Below are positions 25,501 through 35,770 of a stretch of 64,000 bases of DNA, in pieces (within the stretch, counting starts at the first letter, position 1; every line of letters begins with the position of its first letter). Both the position numbers and the translations under genes were made by a program. Under the pieces are notes generated by a model. That model saw only the letters and a program-made list of their open reading frames with translations, was not told the DNA's origin and did not search any database. The DNA is from Chelonoidis abingdonii. Its lineage: Eukaryota; Chordata; Testudines; Testudinidae. Where the stretch lies: the NCBI RefSeq assembly GCF_003597395.2, contig NC_133770.1, positions 201,527,709-201,591,708 of the forward strand, given 5' to 3'.

Positions 25501-25859
25501 CTTGGAACCTGAATGATAAGGACAGTTCTGAATTTCAATGCTGCTCAGTGAAAACAGTTCTCATTTATTATTCAAATGTACCATGAGACATCACGTAAAG
25601 AGGACCTTTTCCTTTTCTTGGTTTCGAATTTGAACAAGTGATTCATAGATTGGTGAATACAACCTGAGTCCTTCCTGTCTAATCCTAGAATAAAAGATGA
25701 GTAGTTTCATTTTTAGTCTCTCTCTCAGACTCAGTATGTGGCACCTGGTTATATCTTGGCTTTTCAGTTATAGCTCCAGTTACACAACGGGTATTATACT
25801 TGCTGCATGCACATGCTGCTGTTTTGAGTATGGTGCACAGCAATACATGCTGCAAGCAG
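22506..25859. other. AT-rich, nothing assigned
   Basis: A long stretch with no recognised repeat termini or coding segment. It may be unique intronic or intergenic sequence. Confidence 0.4.
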
Positions 25860-25965
25860 TGGGCCAGATCCTCCCACCTGTCCATGTGTAAAACTCCTAC
25901 TGAGGTCAAAAATCTGCACAAAATGTGCACAAACATCTTGCAGGATCTGACCCAATATTCTATTT
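25860..25965. repeat. ancient 'TTGACTTCAA' family fragment
   Basis: It starts 'gggccagatcctcccacctg', has 'actcctactgaggtcaaaa' in the middle and ends 'ggatctgacccaata'. The ends are imperfect inverted repeats ('gccagatcct' / 'aggatctgac'). Same family as 11520-11640. Confidence 0.4.
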
Positions 25966-27194
25966 TTATTTTCATTTGGATGAAATAGCTTTCATCCAGA
26001 AGTTAGAGATCCACAGTTTTGGTCACAGATCATGTCTGAGTTTCATGACCACTGTGAAGTCTAAGAAAGATTCAGAAATCAAAAGTTTCTCAGATATCTC
26101 ATTAGGAACTCTTTTTCCAAGACATGTGACCCTGAGTGAAATCCTGGCCACAGTAAAGTCAGTATCAAAACTTCCTAGCCACATTAAACTCGATGGATTT
26201 CATGCTCTGTTTTGAAAGGTTGCCATTTTGCCATTATAACCTGTCTTTCACTTCTCAGCCTGAATGCAAGATCCACTACAAGTGTCCTTTTTATAAATGT
26301 GCTTTTCTAGAATGCCCACACTCCCTGCCTCCATAGGCGGAAGGTTCCTCATCCTCCCATCCCCTCTTTTGGGACACATTTGCATTTAAATTGCTGCTGG
26401 AATATGGGGAACATATTACCATTTAACTTCTTCCTTTTATTAAAAACTTGTCCTATCAATATTCAATTAGTGTGCTTCCTTTGCTATTAGCATAGCCGTA
26501 CAGTGAGTTAATTAGTCATTTTAATAAAATGTGACTGTTTCTTAAAAGATAATTAAGCAGAAAATTATGGCTTATCAGCAAAATATTAGCTTTTTGCTCT
26601 TGAAATTAATTTGAAAGTTGATTTGTCTCTATAAAAGACCATTAGATGCCTTCAATTTTCTCATTTTCCCTTTCTTGTAATTTTCATGCTAAAATAGGAC
26701 CACCAATATTTTTTTTTCAAGACACTTTCAAATGGTGTAAGCATAGTAAGGTACCTTTACAGAGTCAGTATTTTCACTATGGAGTTATGCTTACTCTTTG
26801 TATGTTTAAGTAACTTCATTTAAACAATGAAGCTTATTCAAATTACCAGTTCAGCGTATGGGACAAGTTGGCATTTTTCCTTTCCCCTACTTCCTGAATC
26901 AAAGCTTGCATTGGAAAGCAGATAAATCATCAGCTATTGCAGAGCGAACTGCAAACATGTCTGGAAGAAGAGAGGACCAGCATTTGATTACTACATATGT
27001 TAAGTTCCTATGAAAATATACAAGAGCAAGTTTCCTTTAAATAATGAAACATGCTCATTTGTATTGCACACAATTCTTTATATACTAACAAAGGATGGGA
27101 GGAAGCCAGAAAGCTCATGCTTATGTTGACCAGTATTGTCTCATTGCTACCTTATGGTCTCCTGCTCATCTGTTGTATCCAACATTCAGCTCTC
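25966..27194. other. AT-rich; TAATTA-rich block 26390-26680
   Basis: No repeat was recognised. Between 26390 and 26680 there are many TAATTA/ATTA cores ('agttaattagtcatttt', 'gataattaagc', 'gaaattaatttg') with no repeat-like texture. This looks like some conserved noncoding elements, but conservation cannot be judged from one sequence. Confidence 0.25.
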
Positions 27195-27313
27195 ATCTTA
27201 TACCTCAATTATAAACTCATTGGGATAGAGGCTGTCTCTTTGTTTAATGTTTGCACAATGCCCAGCACAACTGTGCTGAAGGCTTCATGCCACCGCCAGA
27301 TAACAATATAATG
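27195..27313 (+). repeat. L2/MIR 3' tail
   Basis: 'aaactcattgggatagagg', then 'ctgtctctttgt', then 'tgcacaatgcccagcacaa' follows the order of the L2 3' end ('agctctttggggcagggact', 'tgtctttttgt', 'acagcgcctagcacaat'). It is a diverged fragment. Confidence 0.5.
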
Positions 27314-28479
27314 CCATTGGACATATGCAACCACCTTCCCCATCACTTCTCTTTATCCTTTGCTATGCTGCTCGATTCAGAGTTTAACAAAGAAGAAATA
27401 AGATAGATTAGTTTAATGTTTAGCTGAACTCCAGTATGCTGCTGTGAAATACCTACAATTTTATTTTTTTCATTTTAAGGCAGACATTTTAGGAGCTGAT
27501 TAAAAATTATGTTTTTGAACAATATTCTGCTCTGAGTTCACTTCCTTAAAGTTCTCTTTATCTCCAGTCATTATTTCCTGCATTGTCTTTCTTTTCACAC
27601 TTACAAGACAAAACATATCATGATCACGTGATTCCCTTTTCCCACTCCAACACACAACAAAAGCAGAATAAACAAGCAAGCTTCTTAAACTAATTTCAAT
27701 ACTATACAAAGCCAGGAAGCCAGTGGAAAAAAGTTTAGTTGGAAAATTCCCAACCAGCTTTACTTTTATTGTAAAACTGATCACTAGCAATCATGCAGAA
27801 AATAGCCAGTCAGATCACAGCATGCAAAAGTTGCAGCACACGCTGACTTAAATACCATCTACTTTATAAAAATAACTGCTATACTGTGAGACACAATATG
27901 GTAGCTCCTCCATATGGTCAAAGCATAGGTTGGTATTGCAAGATCCAAGTTTAAACATTTCCTAACTGCAAAAATCAAAGGATTTAACATGGTTAAAACA
28001 TGGTTCGGTCCCATCTACCATGCAAAACTAAAAACTGAGTTTCAGCCATGTTACAGGATTACCCTGAACAAGGAGGTCTTTTTTTTTTAATGCAAATTGT
28101 TGTGACTTTTTTAAGTTTTCTTATAAAAACAAAGAGAAAAGAATGTCCTCTTGCCATCTTTAGCCGTGAAGGTACTTTGACTGGACAGCAGGGGATGAGA
28201 GAAGTCCAAAATACATGTGTGATGGTGATGATGGGGAGTCCATTACTTCCCGCAAACCCCTCTTCAATTCTTTGTTTAGCCACTGGCTGGATAAAGAGGG
28301 ATGGGGCCAGCAGATTGGCTGCTGTTTCCTCTCCTCCTTGCTTACTTATGCTAAACCAGGACTTTTCAAAAGCATCTTACTCTCCTTTAGCCGCAAGGAA
28401 ATAGTTCAACCACGCCTGGAGCAAGAAAACATATGGGCAATGCTATAAGAGTCATGGGAACAGAACCAGTGCATGGATT
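27314..28479. other. unassigned
   Basis: No supported feature. A 118-codon frame (28048-28404) shows no recognisable domain. Confidence 0.35.
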
Positions 28480-29619
28480 CTTTTAGGTTCCCAATACCAG
28501 GATGTCAAGACAAAGAAGAATAGAGGTACCTTCTGCACCCAGAATATGCAGCACCCAGGGGGAAGGTGGGAACTTTGGGACTCCCCTTGCTGCTTGTGGA
28601 GGAGGCAGAGGGATCTTGGTCTCACCATGGGGTTGACACCCTGGGGCCAGACCAGCCAAGGAGCAGGAGCCCTGCTGGGAGGCTGATGCAGCTTGCTTCC
28701 AGAGCCACAAAAAATTATACTCAGGGGAAGCTACAGAGACTGAGGGGGAAGCCACTGTCCTTCTCCCTCTTCCTGCTTGCATGGGGAGCTGCTGCTATTG
28801 CCGTGGGAGCATCTGGCTCCCTAGGTCCTGATGCTGGACTGACCATGGAGTCACCGCTCTCCCCTCTCTCCTGTTTGGATGGGAGGTTGCTAGTGCCCAC
28901 TTGATGGTGAAGCTACTGTACAGAAAGCATCAGGCTCTGCTTCCCACTCCCCCCAAGAAGTTGGGGGGCAGCCTATGACTGTCAGAGTAAGGCATCTCGG
29001 AGCTTGGGGCTAATGGTATTTGCAGCAGCCCCTTCCTCTGCAGCTACAGCAGGAGTTGGCACTACAGAGGGAAATCGGGGGCACAGGAGTGGTCAAGAGG
29101 CATGGAGGGGTTGTTCCTTCTTGTGCCCTGGGTAGCCTTAGTCTGGCCCTCATGGATGCATTAAGAGTGGTGGCTTCAGAGACTGGTGTTTCCTTTACAC
29201 AGCTTTGCCAGGGAGTTGTGGGACCTATGGGAAAAGAGAGTCTCAATTTGTATATGACTCTGGAGCAGACAAGGACCATTAATAAGGCATCAGTGCTCCA
29301 GAGGGGAGTGAAGGAGAGAACTTCCATCCCAGATTGAGGTGCAGACTAGGACAGAGAGCTCTTGGCAGCCAGGAACCAGGACCTTGGCAGAGACAGTTCA
29401 TCTTGCAGTTGGTGGATAACAGATTCCGGAAGCTCACCCCATTTGCTAACAGAGGTCCACAGGGGATGCCCAACCAGCAGTGGAACCTTGGATTCTGACA
29501 GCCATAGGACTAGTTGAGAATGTCGTTTCCCCAAGGATGTTCAGGACAAAACCTGCCTCAGTGAGTGCATGGAATTTAGAGCTGGAAAGAACTCCAGCAT
29601 CTGTGGCCCATCCCTAAGC
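28480..29619 (+). other. GC-richer block, possible 5' part of the DIRS-like element
   Basis: Base composition changes sharply from the AT-rich background to G/C-rich here and stays so through the recombinase and hydrolase remnants that follow. This suggests one inserted unit. The short overlapping frames contain no motif I can name, and I see no reverse-transcriptase motifs. The assignment is by continuity only. Confidence 0.3.
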
Positions 29620-30027
29620 ATCAAGAGGTGAGATATGCAGTGTTACTGGTGCACCATCGCCCTCCACTATATCAGATTTATTAGCTGACCTGTCCTTTAG
29701 GTGGAGGCTAACAGGTTTCTCAGACCCATGCAGAGATTTCATAATACAGAAGATCTTGGGATAGTCCAGAGGTGATGAGCACAGGGTGGCAGGACAGTAA
29801 CACCATAACTGTAGAAATTCTTATACTGTTATTAAATGGTCTACCCAGGATATGCAGTTGTGGGATAGAGGTCATTTGATTTAATGCAGCATTTGTTGGG
29901 CCTTTCTCTGGTGCTTTCAGGGTAAGTGAGCTGGTGCTTCAGGCAGCCATGAACAGATCCAGGAGAGTAGTTAAATTATTGGACATATGGTTGTGACCCA
30001 AACAGTGTCACTGCACTTGATATAGAC

Positions 30028-30483
30028 CAGTGGTCCCCAACCTTTTCGTCTGGTGGGCACCAGACGAAGGACCACTGCGGTGGTGGAGCACCCGCCAAAA
30101 TGCCGCCGAATTTCGGCGGCAATGCCTCTCGATGACGTCACTTGCCGTTGACAAGCGACGTCACTGAGAGGCATTCCTGCCGAAGTTTGGGAGCGATGCC
30201 TCTCGATGACGTCAGTTGTGGACGGCAAGCAGCGTCATCGAGAGGCATCCCCGCCGGAATTCGGATGCGACGCCTTTCAATGATGTCACTTGTCGATGGC
30301 AAGCGGCATCATCGAGAGGTGTCCCCGCCGAAATTCAGGAGCAATGCCTCTCGATGACATCACTTGTTGGCGGCAAGCGTCATCATCGAGAGGCATCCAC
30401 GGGGCATTTCAGCCCTGCTCTCCCAGGGTCCAGGATGTGGGCGCATTAAGATGCACCCACAGGCACCGCGTTGGGGACCACTG
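30028..30483. mobile_element. hAT-type MITE with four internal hairpin repeats
   Basis: The element starts CAGTGGTCCCCAACC and ends GTTGGGGACCACTG, with a perfect 8-bp TSD atatagac (30020-30027 and 30484-30491). It is inserted within the recombinase remnant, so it is younger than that element. The interior holds four 74-bp repeats (30122-30396), each a hairpin. The same family at 55460-55746 has one such unit. There is no transposase. The strongly raised CpG content contrasts with the window. Confidence 0.94.
30122..30396. repeat. four tandem 74-bp hairpin units
   Basis: Hairpins start at 30122, 30196, 30270 and 30344, exactly 74 bp apart. Each is a 53-bp imperfect palindrome beginning 'atgcctctcgatgacgtca' and ending 'tcatcgagaggcat' (with variation), and the units are joined by 21-bp spacers related to 'ccccgccgaaattcgg'. 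Units 1 and 2 contain TGACGTCA (30133-30140 and 30207-30214), the cAMP-response-element palindrome; units 3 and 4 have TGATGTCA and TGACATCA at that place. Confidence 0.95.
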
Positions 30484-30959
30484 ATATAGACCATTCTAGG
30501 TAAAGGGTCCTTGGCGGTGTTATGGGAATATGCAAAGCAATGCTTGTGGCCCATAAAGACAGGCATAGCTTTCCTAGTCATACAGAACCGGGATCCCAGC
30601 CTGCTGTTATGCACTGGCATGACAGCTTCCTAACAAAATACCAGTTTTCTGCAGTAATGAAAAGAGTTTTGGCCTACTGCAGTCTCAAGCCAGCTAACAT
30701 CAATATATATTCTTTCAAGATTGGAGCAGGGACATGGGCAGAGTCAATGGCTTATGTCTCTTGCAAGGTTCAAGTTATTGAGAGCTGGAAATTGGATTAT
30801 TACAGGACTTATGTCTGGCACCAGAGGAAAGTTGCTGGGACTGGCAATAAGTGTAACTAATCCAATCTGTTTTTGATCCTAGGTGATTTCCAAACTGATT
30901 ATGTGCTTTAGGGTTACCAAGAAGGCAGCCAAATCAGCAGATAGATCACTGCTGGGCTT

Positions 30960-31640
30960 CAAAACTGAAACTGTATGCTTTCAATGTTTGAGCAGAAGTT
31001 CAGCAGGAGGGGCATGATGTGGCTTCAGCTCCTGTATGGTGGACAGGGCATGAGCTGGCCCCAGTCCTCATTGATGCTGCTCATTGATGTTGGGTTGAAT
31101 AAGCAATTGTGGCCAGTTGTTGGCCAAGCAGCAGGTGAATTGCAAGTGAACTTCAAGGCTGAAGCCATTTGCCTTCAGTGGCATGACAGGGGGCATAAGC
31201 TGCTTCCAGCACTTGTTGATGGCTGAGCTACAGCCACCTGCTATCCTGATTATTCACTCGAGCAAAAATGATCCTGGGGACTGTGGGACTGCACTAGATT
31301 AAGTTTATGCTTTAGGATACAGAGGAATGTGGAGCTGATTACACAGATATGGTCTCTCCCTCAGCTGATCTGGCCAGAAATGTTCACAAGATGAGTTTGG
31401 TGGAGAGCCACTGAGCCAGTCTGCAGCAACAGGACAAGGAAAAAAATGTAAACAGTGAGATAGCCAGCATAATTTTCAGAGTTGAGGGGTGGCAATGGTG
31501 GTGGTAACACATAGTGATATCCGATAAAATGGCCCTGAGCATTCTAAGGAGGATGGATTTCATCTGTTAGATGCTAGAGCTGAAATTCAGCTAGGCAGAA
31601 GATGGGTACTTGGCATGGTAGATATGGAGTGTGACCATGC
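30960..31640 (+). pseudogene. SGNH-hydrolase pseudogene of the DIRS-like element
   Basis: PAILIIHSSKND at 31237-31272 matches the 'P..L.IHLGGND' block of SGNH-family hydrolases found in Ngaro-like retrotransposons. DGFHL at 31552-31566 lies in the same frame about 94 codons later and keeps the Asp-x-x-His of the catalytic dyad, at about the spacing of the intact family. Upstream, WHDRGHKLLP near 31179-31208, in another frame, fits the 'W.G.RGM.W..LLP' block. Several stops lie between the blocks, and the GGN part of the second block is altered. The role of this hydrolase in such elements is not known to me. Confidence 0.65.
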
Positions 31641-31733
31641 TAATAGCTGGTGCTTCCTATGGTTGGTGGCTAGTGAGTGAATGCTAAAGAGGCCAGCTCC
31701 CAGACCTGGGATTGTACAGTTGAACCTTGTGTT

Positions 31734-31918
31734 CGGGGCCAGCTCCAGCGTTTTTGGTGCCCCAAGTGGCAAAAAAAAAGAGCCACAATTGGTGGCACTT
31801 TGGAGGCAACTCTACCGCTGCTGCTTGTTCGGCGGCAGGTCCTTCCCTCCGAGAGGGACTGGGGGACCTGGCCACCCCAAGCACCTGCTTGCCATGCTGG
31901 TGCCTGGAGCCAGCCCTG
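31734..31918. mobile_element. short hAT-type MITE (CAGGGCTGGCTCC family)
   Basis: The left end CGGGGCCAGCTCCAGCG and right end CTGGAGCCAGCCCTG are inverted repeats. The flanks are cttgtgtt (31726-31733) and catgtgct (31919-31926), a decayed 8-bp TSD with six matches. Interior 'cggcggcaggtccttccctc' is typical of the turtle family as I recall it. It lies just downstream of the DIRS-like remnant. Confidence 0.8.
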
Positions 31919-31926
31919 CATGTGCT

Positions 31927-33869
31927 CATGTGGGGTTGGGAGGGAATTCTGGAAACTGAGGTCCCGTAACCTAGCCTTGTGGCCTTTGTCACTCCACCCC
32001 CAATTACGCAGGTCAGGGGAGAGGGAATTAGAGGTTGCACAACTGAACTGAGCCCATGGGGTAGACCTGTGAAGGTCCACCCTGATTTGTTTTGTTCATG
32101 GCCAGAGCCCTGTAACTCACACTGGAACCAATTAAATGTCTGGTACATGAGAGCTGGGACAAGCAATGTAATGCCCCAAACCAAGGTATATGTGTGGCCT
32201 GCCATTTAAACCCATCACTTCTTTCTGTCAATCATTCAACTGTTTGTCCTAGTCAATGGATGGATCTAATTTTGTATTTCCTTTTTCTTGCTAATTTATG
32301 TTGCATTAATAATTTAAATGCAGCCTTTGGAACCTCGCAGTGAGAGAAAATGCAAACAAGTTTACTGGGAATACAACTTAAGTACTTCTTAAAAGGAAAC
32401 TTTACTTTATTGCCATCTAGCTTCCAGAGGCCATCACATTACTCTTACAGCAATTGTTTTTGAAAGACATAGCTGCTCTAAATATTAACTTTTTCTAAGA
32501 TATAGAAATCATTTGAAAGAAAGGATATTACACTGTTGGTCTTATTAACTCCAAACATGCAAATATAAGTGCAATGCTTAGTAACAGATATTAGGCAGTC
32601 TTAGACATTTAAATACTCACTTAAATATTGTAAAAGAAGGAAAGTTTTACTAAGTGACCATTTGAGAAAAACAGATGATTGGTCCTACAGGGGTGCATAC
32701 AGATGCTACTAAAGGGCAGATGACTACGTCTCAGTCTCAGGTTTTGAAGTAAACAATAATCTAATTACCAGCAATGGCTTATCATTATAATATGAAAGTA
32801 AACAGCAAAATACTAAAGTATCTTCCTTTTCAGTAGCAGCTGCATGCTCTAATGAAACTAAACATACTAATTATTATATGTAAATTGGGATAGCATAAAG
32901 ATACGACAAAATATAAACTGAATTGGTAGGATAACAACAACAACAACAACAACAATTGCCTCCCCTGGATATGCAGTCAGCCAACAATGCCATACGCTAC
33001 AGAAAAATAAGATGAAAATGTGTTAACCAAGAAAGTCCCTCAGAGTAACTGCAGGTATGAATATAGAAGGGTAACATTCTACCAGATGTGGCTTTATAAG
33101 AAGGGGGTGGGGGCAATCTATTGCTAAATAGAAGTGACAGTTTTAAATCTGCCAGAATAGAAGCATCCAGAGAAAATTAAATGAGTAATTAAATTTTGGA
33201 ATAATACATCAAAGAGCTATCATTTTTTTGAGTTATTACAGAAAAAATGGCATAAACAAGAAAGCCTAGTGGAGAGTCTTACATATTTGAATTTACTGAA
33301 AATGAATGTTATGTATTGTTTTTCCATTGTTACTTTTGCCCTTTTGTTCTGTTTCTTTCTTGATGTTTGATAGTCAAAATTATTCCAGAGCAAAATATGA
33401 TATTGACTCAACTACAGTCAAAAATACTATGATACATTTAAATAGTCTCATCTTCCCAGGTCTGTTTTTAATATACTGTATAGAGTTTTGCTAATATTTA
33501 TCAGCAGAACATATTACTTATTACTGTTTGTAGCATAAATATGAAAAAAAAAATAAGGATATACAATCCTTTCCAGAATATTCAGGAATAAAAATTTGTA
33601 AGCAAAGACTATCTAATGGAGAAGTAGGTGAGGAAAAACAAATCAGTACCAAAATCCATAGGTATTTAACTAAATCTAAATGTTATGCCTAAATTACTGA
33701 GCACAATGTCCCTTACATAGAGAGACTAAACGAATTTGTACTGCACTTTGAGATGAAAAACTGGAGATTATCTATTGTAGAGTATGCATCAGCAAGTCTC
33801 AGTGACCTATATAGAAAGCAGACATGACATCTAAAGAGGAAATGCCAATTATACTTGTGCACGTGCTAT
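31927..33869. other. mostly unassigned AT-rich sequence
   Basis: 31927-32240 is still moderately GC-rich and may be the tail of the DIRS-like element. Beyond that no repeat or coding segment was recognised, apart from the (CAA)n run at 32932-32955. Confidence 0.35.
32932..32955. repeat. (CAA)n microsatellite
   Basis: About eight uninterrupted AAC/CAA units. Confidence 0.9.
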
Positions 33870-34085
33870 TGAGGAACGATGGCCCAATGGTTAGAGTTCT
33901 AGCCAAGGACTTGTGAAACGGATGTCTTTTGTGATCCTGGGCAAGATAGTTTCCCAGCTGTAAAAGTCAGGATAATACTACTTCCCTACCTCATAGAGGT
34001 CTTGTGAAGATAAATACAAAGATTGTAAGGTGTACAGATATTACAGAAATTAGTACCTAAGATACTGGGTAAAACTTCACATGCA
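33870..34085 (+). repeat. MIR-like tRNA-derived SINE
   Basis: A tRNA-like head ('ggcccaatggttagagttcta', A-box-like) leads into 'gatcctgggcaagatagttt', 'cagctgtaaaagtcaggataat', 'cttccctacctcatagagg', 'cttgtgaagataaatac' and 'gtaaggtgtacagatatta'. This is the full order of the MIR/turtle MIR-like consensus. The B-box region is degraded. Confidence 0.65.
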
Positions 34086-34431
34086 TGCACATACAAATGC
34101 AAAAATCAACCTACAGAGGAACTGAAAAGGCAAACAAAAAATGAAACTGGTTTCTTATTCCCCTGTATGTCTTTTTCCTTCCCTTGTGCAGAAAAGATGG
34201 ATTGATGATGTTCCAATCTCTTTAAGGAGCCAGGAAGAGCCTATCCTTTTTTTCCCCCCCTCACATTGAAGGACTCTGGTTCAAATCCTCCAAGGTATTT
34301 AGGCAATGTCTCCCATTGAAATTATAATGTGTGTCTGGCTGAGAAAGCATGGAGCCACATCCAACCTAAACTTCTTCAGCACTAATGACAAAGAAGAGAC
34401 AGGCAAGTTACTCCTTCCCTGCAGAGACTAA

Positions 34432-34725
34432 GGGCTGGTCTACGCTTCGGGGTAAAATTGATTTTAGATACACAATTTCAGCTACGTGAATAACGTAGCT
34501 GAAGTCGAATATCTAAAATCAATTTACTCACCCGTCCTCACCACGCGGGATCGATGTCCGCGGCTCACCATGTCGATTCCAGAGCTCCGTTGGGGTTGGT
34601 GGAGTTCCGGAATCGATATAAGCAGGCTCAGGGATCGATATATCCCGTCTAGATTAGACGCGATATATCGATCCCCGAGCAATCGATTTTAACGCGCCGA
34701 TACGGCGCGTAGTCTAGACGTGGCC
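34432..34725. mobile_element. Harbinger-like MITE with multiple hairpins
   Basis: Ends 'gggctggtctacgct' and 'agtctagacgtggcc' are imperfect inverted repeats, flanked by TAA on both sides (34429-34431 and 34726-34728), matching the 3-bp TWA TSD of PIF/Harbinger elements. Inside are separate hairpins: 34457-34523 (arms 'attgattttagata'), 34631-34675 (arms 'gggatcgatatat') and 34696-34710 ('cgcgccgatacggcgcg'). It has many CpG and ClaI-like ATCGAT sites in an AT-rich, CpG-poor region. I recall it as an abundant turtle MITE. Confidence 0.85.
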
Positions 34726-34880
34726 TAAGAAACCAATTCCCAACAATACTCTTAGGGCTCATTGTCCCAGGAGTGAATACTGATTTAAGTCTTCAATTTA
34801 GATCCCTGAATAGTAATGACTACTTACCACAACAAATGAAGAACAACTCCAAAGTTGCTACCTGTCCCCACTGAAACTAA

Positions 34881-35021
34881 GGTCAGGTCTAACACTACCA
34901 CTTACTACAGTATAATGTATTTTGCTCAGGAGTGTGAATAAGCCAACCTTCTGAGCAGACATAGATTTATGATACCAGTGGGAGATCTGTGCTGATGTAC
35001 TGCTTCTAGTGTAGAATAGCC
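34881..35021. mobile_element. MITE (same family as 46044-46586)
   Basis: Begins 'ggtcaggtctaacactacc' and ends 'agtgtagaatagcc', with TAA on the left and TTA on the right. Interior 'gctcaggagtgtgaataagcc' followed by 'ctgagcagacata' forms a hairpin. It is shortened relative to what I recall of the family. Confidence 0.6.
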
Positions 35022-35770
35022 TTAAGAGAGGTTGCAACAGACTGCTGCAGCAAAGTGACTATATTACTGCTAGATCTCTCAGCAACCATTCCTCTCTGCT
35101 AATTATAATGTAATGCTGCTAGTCAGAACTTCTGGGTCACACCATCCTCAAATAATATATGCTTTCATCTGTTCTGCAAAAAAACAATCAAGATGCAGAT
35201 ACAATTTACTGGCTGGAAGGGAGAGGATGTCAGCATGCTTTTCTTTCTCTATTAGTAAAGCGACTGAGCTTTGCATATCAGATGTGACATGCCACCTACA
35301 GCATCTGGCATATAACACAGATGGCAGTACTATTAACAGCATTTTAACAGTGAATGCCTTTGCATTATTTGTCAAGAAAAATTGGACTAGTCCCCATTCC
35401 CAAATTCTTAAAATAATTCTCTGATGGGGCAAAATAATTGGGACAATAATTGTCCAGACAGTGAAAAAGTGAGATGACTATGCTTGAGATTTTGAAGAAC
35501 TCTGATTTTAAAAAGGGATACCCACTAACTTGAAAGTTACACTTTTTTTATTGCCAACTCATAATTTCATCACTAGCCTTGCACTAGGTGGAGCTTTCCT
35601 TAAAGCCACGTCACATTTATATACTGATACCTCACAAACTATGACATCAAAAGAACTCAGAAGGCTGCTGAAGAAGGAGAAAGTCCAAAAGATTTTCTCC
35701 GATATCATTCCCATCTCACTAGTGAAGGAAGACAGAAGATTCTGGAAGTGAACCCACTAGCTCAGTATGT
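35022..35770. other. unassigned
   Basis: No supported feature was seen. Confidence 0.35.

Larger units (their letters stand above)
29660..30860 (+). pseudogene. tyrosine recombinase pseudogene, split by a MITE
   Basis: An N-terminal core-binding-like segment at 29690-29763 (LTGFSDPCRDFIIQKIL) resembles the '..G..D.T..F.IRK.LKG' motif of DIRS-type recombinases. GAFRVSELV at 29910-29936 holds the first catalytic Arg (codon 29919-29921). After the MITE, a 112-codon frame contains FLTKYQFSAVMKRVL, SFKIGAGT and SWKLDYYRTYV, matching the C-terminal catalytic half. The usual H-x-x-R pair is replaced by Tyr (30708) and Lys (30717), which would abolish activity. A Tyr at 30810-30812 sits where the nucleophile is expected. 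Such enzymes integrate circular retrotransposon DNA by site-specific recombination. Confidence 0.75.
29620..31700 (+). mobile_element. decayed DIRS/Ngaro-type retrotransposon
   Basis: Two protein remnants in the same order as vertebrate Ngaro-like elements lie here: a tyrosine recombinase (about 29660-30860) and an SGNH hydrolase (about 30960-31640). The recombinase is split by a hAT MITE at 30028-30483. Many stops and frameshifts show that it is dead. Sequence just beyond the hydrolase ('gcttcctatggttggtggc', about 31650) also resembles what I recall downstream of this coding region in turtle copies. The reverse transcriptase expected upstream was not found, so this copy is truncated, internally deleted or too decayed. 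The family name is an inference from domain order. Confidence 0.7.

Noticed and set aside
28483..29534. Several 60-112-codon frames on both strands
   Set aside because: GC-rich composition reduces stops on both strands; no domain could be read, so they were not called as genes.
30122..30396. CRISPR-like array (regular 74-bp repeats)
   Set aside because: The repeats are 53-bp palindromes with related 21-bp linkers inside a transposon with TSDs in vertebrate DNA; there are no unique spacers or cas genes.
31684..32205. 173-codon minus-strand frame and overlapping frames on both strands
   Set aside because: They cross a GC-rich MITE and its flanks. All strands are open by composition, and no domain is recognisable.
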